NCBI GenBank assembly: GCA_028292565.1 | Contig: JAQGMD010000461.1 | Coordinates: forward strand, 1-10,223 | Direction: 5' to 3' | Source: Burkholderia sp. | GTDB lineage: Bacteria; Pseudomonadota; Gammaproteobacteria; Burkholderiales; Burkholderiaceae | Length of the DNA: 10,223 nt | Part shown: positions 7,133 through 10,223 of the stretch, in pieces | Layout: the number at the start of each line of letters is the position of its first letter | Numbering within the stretch: the stretch's first letter is position 1 | Notes under the pieces: generated by a model | Seen by the model: only the letters and a program-made list of their open reading frames with translations | The model's database searches: none | Told to the model about the DNA's origin: nothing | Translations under genes and position numbers: made by a program

Positions 7133-7423
7133 TCAGCAAAGATTCGGTGCGCTGACTATCGCATCGAACCCTTGCGCCGCGTCACATGCGGCGAGCGCCT
7201 CGTCGCGGTATCCGAGCTCTCTCAGTTTCGCCGTCACATCGACAAACGAGCTCATCCCGGTAACGCCGATGACGCGGTAAATATCGCCGTATTCATTGCG
7301 GATTCCGATGAGTATGCTCTCCATCCAGACCAGCTGCGGCCGCGCCGGAATCAGGTCGATCGCGATGAACAGGGTGGCATCGAAGGTTGCGGGTTGCGTG
7401 CCATCGATAAGCGCAGTTTTCAC
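7133..7423 (-). CDS. Hypothetical protein, 96 residues, family not recognised
   Basis: On the minus strand a GTG at 7423 is preceded by AGGAAG (plus-strand 7429-7434) with a 5-base spacer. The frame then stays open to a stop at 7133. The frame also runs open upstream of this GTG to 7627, but that part covers a tandem repeat and has low-complexity, arginine-rich composition, so the GTG is the better start. The protein begins MKTALIDGTQPATFD, has a moderately hydrophobic stretch (ATLFIAIDLIPA, 16-27), and ends in a mixed region with GDIYRVIGVTGMSSFVD (45-61) and KLRELGYRDEAL (66-77). I see no signal peptide, clear membrane helix or catalytic motif, and assign no function. It is convergent with the c-di-GMP enzyme gene and divergent from the NTF2-like gene. 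A TATATT hexamer in the minus-strand upstream region might be a -10, without a good -35. Confidence 0.55.
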   Translation of the reverse strand: MKTALIDGTQPATFDATLFIAIDLIPARPQLVWMESILIGIRNEYGDIYRVIGVTGMSSFVDVTAKLRELGYRDEALAACDAAQGFDAIVSAPNLC

Positions 7424-7438
7424 GGTGTCTTCCTGGCC

Positions 7439-7462
7439 TGCAGGGCTGAGTGCAGGGCTGAG
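7439..7462. repeat. 12-bp tandem duplication
   Basis: TGCAGGGCTGAG occurs twice head to tail (7439-7450 and 7451-7462), just upstream of the minus-strand 96-residue gene. It is a simple local duplication, possibly a replication-slippage product. It lies in the 282-bp divergent gap (7424-7705), which otherwise holds the promoter of the NTF2-like gene. Confidence 0.7.
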
Positions 7463-7642
7463 TGCTTGCCTGCGCGGCAGACGCAAGGTCAGGCAACTGT
7501 AATATACGACTAGAACCACTTTGGCAGAGTTCCGCACGGTCGTCCGGAATGCCCGGGCGATGCCAGCCGGGAACCGGCCCGCCACATCCCGCCACACCGC
7601 GGAATAGTGCTGATCTGCGCCAAACAAATTTCCGCAGGCCGC

Positions 7643-7670
7643 TTGTCTTGGCGATGCGCGGCCTTATCAT
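7643..7670 (+). promoter_or_regulatory. Sigma-70-type promoter of the NTF2-like gene
   Basis: TTGTCT (7643-7648, four of six to TTGACA) and TATCAT (7665-7670, five of six to TATAAT) are separated by 16 bases. Transcription would start near 7677, giving a leader of about 29 bases before the ATG at 7706. Confidence 0.5.
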
Positions 7671-7705
7671 TGCTTGTGTCGACCTCCGGTAAGGAGCGCA
7701 AAGTC

Positions 7706-8059
7706 ATGGCACGAAGTACAGCCGAAATATTTGACGATCACCTTGCGCGGGCGGGGCGAGGCGATGTGGACGGCGACATCGCCGCAAACTTCGCGCCCGA
7801 CTGCGTGCTGCTCACATCGTTCGGAAGATTCGAAGGTCATGAGGGCGTTCGACAGGCAGCGGCGTTGCTCGATGACCAGGTGCCGGAGGCCAAGTATTTA
7901 TATGCGCAGCGCGAGGTGCACGGTGAAATTGCTTTTCTCGAATGGGCGGCGGTCGGTCGTGGCGCACTGATCGGCGACGGAGCGGACACCTTCCTGATCC
8001 GTGATGATCGTATTCTGGTGATGACTATTCATTACACGGTGGAGCCCGAGGATGTTTAA
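7706..8059 (+). CDS. NTF2-like / SnoaL-like domain protein
   Basis: The ATG at 7706 has AAGGAG (7691-7696) 9 bases upstream, so I prefer this 117-residue form to a longer in-frame start at 7607. The peptide fits the compact NTF2/SnoaL cone fold: an N-terminal helix (STAEIFDDHLARAGRGDVDGDIAAN), then FAPDCVLLTSFGRFEGHEGVR (29-49), a central EIAFLEWAAVG strand (74-84), and the C-terminal DGADTFLIRDDRI (91-103) and MTIHYTV (106-112). Members are small cytoplasmic proteins that act as isomerases, dehydratases or hydrolases, or as ligand-binding proteins. The residues visible do not identify the reaction. The protein is predicted soluble. The gene has its own candidate promoter and a divergent neighbour, so it is probably monocistronic, and a repeat element follows 31 bases after its stop. 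Confidence 0.82.
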   Translation: MARSTAEIFDDHLARAGRGDVDGDIAANFAPDCVLLTSFGRFEGHEGVRQAAALLDDQVPEAKYLYAQREVHGEIAFLEWAAVGRGALIGDGADTFLIRDDRILVMTIHYTVEPEDV

Positions 8060-8090
8060 AAGGCGGGCTCTATCCCCTGCAGGGCGGAAT

Positions 8091-8231
8091 GTAGGTGGCG
8101 ATGCTAATCCCAACATTCGTACTTTGCACATCCGACGGCTTTTGTGCGGGGCCTCGAATTTCAGGCAAGCCGTCGGGCGCGCGAGGACCGGAATATCGGG
8201 ATTGGCACGCGCGTCGCAGATCTCCACCTAC
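8091..8231. repeat. 141-bp nested inverted repeat, REP-doublet (REPIN)-like
   Basis: Three nested stems share one axis. The outer stem pairs GTAGGTGGCGAT (8091-8102) with ATCTCCACCTAC (8220-8231) at 11 of 12 positions. The middle stem pairs GCTAATCCCAACATTC (8103-8118) with GAATATCGGGATTGGC (8191-8206) with one G-T wobble and two mismatches. The inner stem pairs CCGACGGCTT (8132-8141) perfectly with AAGCCGTCGG (8167-8176). The right arm has 13 extra bases (8207-8219), as if the left arm had suffered a deletion. Both outer ends show the GTAG foot pointing outward, as in two REP units in opposite orientation. It fills most of the 238-bp gap between the NTF2-like and DUF5996 genes. A folded RNA is an alternative. 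Confidence 0.6.
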
Positions 8232-8297
8232 GTCAACCCGCGCACGGAAGTTACAGTGAAAGAGTCAGACGTGACAAAGTGCTAGCGGGAGAACATC

Positions 8298-9254
8298 ATG
8301 ATCGACCCAGACACCTCGAACCACCCACAGGGCGCCGAACCGTGGCCAAGCCTCCCCTACGATGCGTGGAAGGACACCTACGCCACGCTGCACATGTGGA
8401 TGCAGATCGTGGGCAAGATCCGGCTGGTGCAGAGTCCGTGGACCAACCATTCCTGGCACGCCACGCTGTACGTCACCGCACGCGGCCTCACGACTTCGCC
8501 TATACGGTACGGAGCACGCGCGTTCCAGCTGGACTTTGATCTCATCGACCACCAGCTGCTCATCGAAACCAGCGATGACGAAGTGCGCACGGTAGCACTG
8601 CAGCCGCGTTCGGTTGCCGATTTCTACCGAGAGCTGATGTCCGGATTGGGCGAGCTCGGTCTCAACATCAAGATTCATACCAGGCCCAACGAGGTGGTTG
8701 AAGCCATCCCCTTCGAGCAGGACCACGTGCATGCATCCTACGATGCCGAATACGCAAACAGGTTCTGGCGTGCGCTGGTGCAGGCAGACCGCGTGTTCAA
8801 GCAGTTTCGTTCGCGCTACATCGGCAAGTGCAGTCCGGTGCACCTGTTCTGGGGCAGCCTTGATCTTGCGTTGACGCGCTTTTCCGGGCGTCCGGCGCCG
8901 CAGCACCCGGGCGGCATACCCAATCTTCCGGATTGGGTCACGCGCGAAGCCTACTCGCATGAGGTAATCAGTTGCGGCTTTTGGGCCGGCGGGGATGGGC
9001 TGCCGTATCCGGGCTTCTATACTTATGCGTATCCCGAACCGGCGGGATTCGGTAACGGACGCTTGCGTCCCGACACCGCAACCTACGACCCAACGTTCCG
9101 CGAGTTTGTGCTGCCTTATGACGACGTGCGGCGGGCGCAATCACCCGACGCGATGCTGCTTGAGTTCCTGCAATCCGGATATGAAGCGGCCGCCGACTTG
9201 GGCAAGTGGGATCGCCCGGCCCTGGAGGCGAAGGGTTTTCCTTTTACCGGATAG
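8298..9254 (+). CDS. DUF5996 family protein
   Basis: This 318-residue protein matches the DUF5996 family along its length, judged from recognisable blocks: WPSLPYDAWKDTYATLHMW (16-34), NHSWHATLYVTARGLTTSPI (50-69), RFWRALVQADRVFKQFR (155-171), YIGKCSPVHLFWGSLDLALT (174-193), RFSGRPAPQHPGGIPNLPDW (194-213) and EAYSHEVISCGFW (217-229). The family's biochemical function is unknown. The many conserved histidines (51, 54, 182, 203, 221), with nearby Cys178 and Cys226, hint at metal binding or catalysis, but that is only inference. No signal peptide or membrane helix is visible, so it is probably cytoplasmic. The ATG at 8298 has GGGAG (8287-8291) 6 bases upstream. Length is normal for the family, so the gene looks intact, in contrast to the decayed DNA after it. 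Confidence 0.88.
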   Translation: MIDPDTSNHPQGAEPWPSLPYDAWKDTYATLHMWMQIVGKIRLVQSPWTNHSWHATLYVTARGLTTSPIRYGARAFQLDFDLIDHQLLIETSDDEVRTVALQPRSVADFYRELMSGLGELGLNIKIHTRPNEVVEAIPFEQDHVHASYDAEYANRFWRALVQADRVFKQFRSRYIGKCSPVHLFWGSLDLALTRFSGRPAPQHPGGIPNLPDWVTREAYSHEVISCGFWAGGDGLPYPGFYTYAYPEPAGFGNGRLRPDTATYDPTFREFVLPYDDVRRAQSPDAMLLEFLQSGYEAAADLGKWDRPALEAKGFPFTG

Positions 9255-9275
9255 TCGCGTTAAGGAAAAAATTCC

Positions 9276-9297
9276 GGCCGCATGGAACTGCGCGGCC
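9276..9297 (+). other. Weak hairpin after the DUF5996 gene
   Basis: GGCCGC (9276-9281) and GCGGCC (9292-9297) can pair around a 10-base loop, 21 bases after the stop codon. There is no downstream T-run, so transcription termination is only possible, not shown. The rest of 9255-9384 holds no gene that I can support. It contains a second small hairpin (AGGAAA 9318-9323 with TTTCCT 9328-9333) and stop codons in the frame used by the secretin remnant. Confidence 0.25.
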
Positions 9298-9384
9298 CGC
9301 CATTCCAGCCATGTAACAGGAAATTGTTTTCCTATTGCTTGGAGATACTGGGATGGCCTCTGAAAAATCGCCAAAAGGTTCAAG

Positions 9385-9642
9385 TGACCCTGCACAACCG
9401 GGTGCACGTCGTCCAACCTATGCAGCATTGAGGGTCCTGCCGGGCTTCCGGATGTCCTGGCATCGGCCGGTGTGACCCGCGGTAGCGCACCCGCAGGCGA
9501 TTCGCCTTGGCCGCGTCTGAGACGGCTGCCAAAAAAGGGGCAATGGCTCAACGCGGTGATGATCTATGACAACGTCAACAAGCGGGAGATGTACAAGGCG
9601 CTGAGGTGTGGAGCTTCCCCGCCTCGTTTCGGTTTCCAATAA
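9385..9642 (+). pseudogene. Probable N-domain remnant of a type III secretion secretin
   Basis: This frame is open from 9385 to a TAA at 9640-9642, bounded upstream by TGA at 9382. It contains QWLNAVMIYDNVNKREMYKAL (9541-9603). This resembles the secretin ring-building domain segment that usually reads R-LNAV-x-V-x-D followed by a K/R-M-x-x-Y-x-x-L-I helix in SctC/HrcC/YscC proteins. The sequence then leaves the family pattern (RCGASPPRFGFQ, stop). The next recognisable secretin segment begins in the same reading frame about 100 bases downstream of the stop. The upstream part (PAGLPDVLASAGVTRGSAPAG) is too variable to judge. On its own the match is modest; its position directly before a clear secretin fragment makes it credible. 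Confidence 0.45.
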
Positions 9643-9738
9643 AAGTTGGAACTTAATGGTCACCCATGTGCAAGGAATCAACTAGTTACGCTGTGTCGAC
9701 GCGTAGTTCGATCAGCGCTTCTATTTCAATCCAGTTCA

Positions 9739-10061
9739 GCAATCGACCGCAGCAAACTGACCGAGCGCGGCGTTGAGTGGGGTGTAAAAAGCGGCAACGT
9801 CGTCAGCACCGTCAGCAGCACCAACGCCGAGTCGCAAGGTGTAGACCTGCCGCTTCCCGGCGCCACTCTGCTCATCACCAACGCGGCGCGCTTTACGCGC
9901 GCCTCAAGGCGCTCGAGGGCAAGGGCCAGGCGCACGTATTGGCCAAGCCCACCATACTCACGCTGGACAATATCGCAGCCGTGCTTGACTTGAGCCAGAC
10001 TTCCTACGTAACCCTGGTCGGCGAGCGTGTAGCCGATCTGGCCAACGTCACTGCCGGCACG
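9739..10061 (+). pseudogene. sctC: Type III secretion outer-membrane secretin remnant (SctC/HrcC/YscC family), frameshifted
   Basis: One frame gives AIDRSKLTERGVEWGVKSG and later LPGATLLITNAARF. At 9892-9894 the match moves to another frame, YARLKALEGKGQAHVLAKPT then ILTLDNIAAVLDLSQTSYVT and LVGERVADLANVTAGT. Joined, they form the conserved core of type III secretins: RFYARLKALE, the A-x-VL-x-KPT-x-LTLDN strand, and the GERVA...VTAGT block. The overlap of TTT and TAC on one T points to loss of a single base. The usual continuation (LLRVTPR) is missing, and a 129-bp palindrome begins 34 bases further on. The protein would form the outer-membrane ring of a type III secretion injectisome; here it cannot be functional. 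No other type III gene is visible in the window. Confidence 0.75.
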
Positions 10062-10094
10062 CGGACCGAATCGAGCCTTAGGCACCGCGCAGGA

Positions 10095-10223
10095 ATAAGT
10101 TGGTCAATTTTGCTGGCCGTAGCGGGCGCGTTGCTGCGTTGCTCGTCGTCGCCATAGCTCGCTATGACTCCTCCTCACGCCTTGCACCGCATCCCGCGAC
10201 GGCCGCCAAATTGCCCAACTTAT
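10095..10223. repeat. 129-bp imperfect palindrome (MITE-like or structured element), reaching the window end
   Basis: The outer arms, 10095-10126 and 10193-10223, pair from ATAAGTTGG against CCAACTTAT inward through CAATTT/AAATTG, GGCCGT/ACGGCC and GCGGG/CCCGC, with three mismatches and one bulge. The apex is CATAGC-TC-GCTATG (10153-10166). The middle part, 10127-10192, pairs poorly. The right edge coincides with the window end, so the element may continue. No transposase is encoded. It could be a miniature inverted-repeat transposable element or an intergenic hairpin repeat. Confidence 0.55.

Noticed and set aside
7439..7462. Start of a CRISPR or longer tandem array
   Set aside because: Only two 12-bp units occur, directly adjacent and without spacers.
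7424..7627. N-terminal extension of the minus-strand 96-residue protein
   Set aside because: The frame is open, but the sequence covers the tandem repeat and reads as low-complexity arginine/proline-rich peptide, while the ribosome binding site is at the internal GTG.
8091..8231. Integron attC site
   Set aside because: The size and fold are similar, but the ends lack the RYYYAAC and GTTRRRY core sites, and no integrase or cassette array is present.
8265..9140. Long minus-strand open frame (291 codons) opposite the DUF5996 gene
   Set aside because: It lies antisense to a well-conserved gene, has no recognisable motifs and an arginine/histidine-rich composition, and reflects the GC-rich codon use of the plus strand.
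9318..9333. Intrinsic terminator after the DUF5996 gene
   Set aside because: The AGGAAA/TTTCCT stem is short and AT-rich and has no T-run after it.

Overview
The window looks like chromosomal DNA of a beta-proteobacterium, probably order Burkholderiales and perhaps Oxalobacteraceae. This is inferred from moderately high GC, the protein types present (a CSD-DUF1294 fusion, a DUF5996 protein, a stand-alone acetolactate-synthase-like enzyme) and GTAG-footed palindromic repeats. No 16S rRNA or other phylogenetic marker is present, so the placement is tentative. There are nine protein genes or gene ends, one decayed gene, and several repeat or regulatory elements. No CRISPR array, tRNA, rRNA or intact transposase was seen.

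Left part (1-4265, all + strand): the 3' end of zwf (glucose-6-phosphate dehydrogenase); a cold-shock domain fused to a DUF1294 membrane domain; a dienelactone hydrolase family enzyme with a GTG start and intact Cys-Asp-His triad; a ThDP-dependent enzyme of the acetolactate synthase / benzoylformate decarboxylase superfamily without a small-subunit partner; a perfect 25-bp REP-like hairpin; and a predicted lipoprotein alpha/beta hydrolase. This is a metabolic and envelope stretch, not one evident pathway operon.

Middle (4266-7098): a large membrane-anchored c-di-GMP enzyme with periplasmic sensor, PAS-like, GGDEF and EAL domains. All catalytic residues I could check by eye are intact. It is preceded by a perfect FNR-type box (TTGATCTATATCAA) inside a larger dyad, which suggests that c-di-GMP turnover here is tied to oxygen or nitric oxide.

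Right part (7099-10223): an unrecognised 96-residue protein on the minus strand; a divergent NTF2/SnoaL-like protein with a readable promoter and ribosome binding site; a 141-bp nested inverted repeat resembling a REP doublet (REPIN); a DUF5996 protein; and then a decayed region. That region carries remnants of a type III secretion outer-membrane secretin (sctC-like), broken by an in-frame stop, an over-long junction and a one-base frameshift. The secretin match stops about 30 bp before a 129-bp palindrome that runs to the window edge.

I found no convincing new multi-gene system. The most informative signals are the FNR-type box before the c-di-GMP gene, the two large inverted-repeat elements (8091-8231 and 10095-10223), and the secretin remnant, which suggests this lineage once had a type III secretion locus here.
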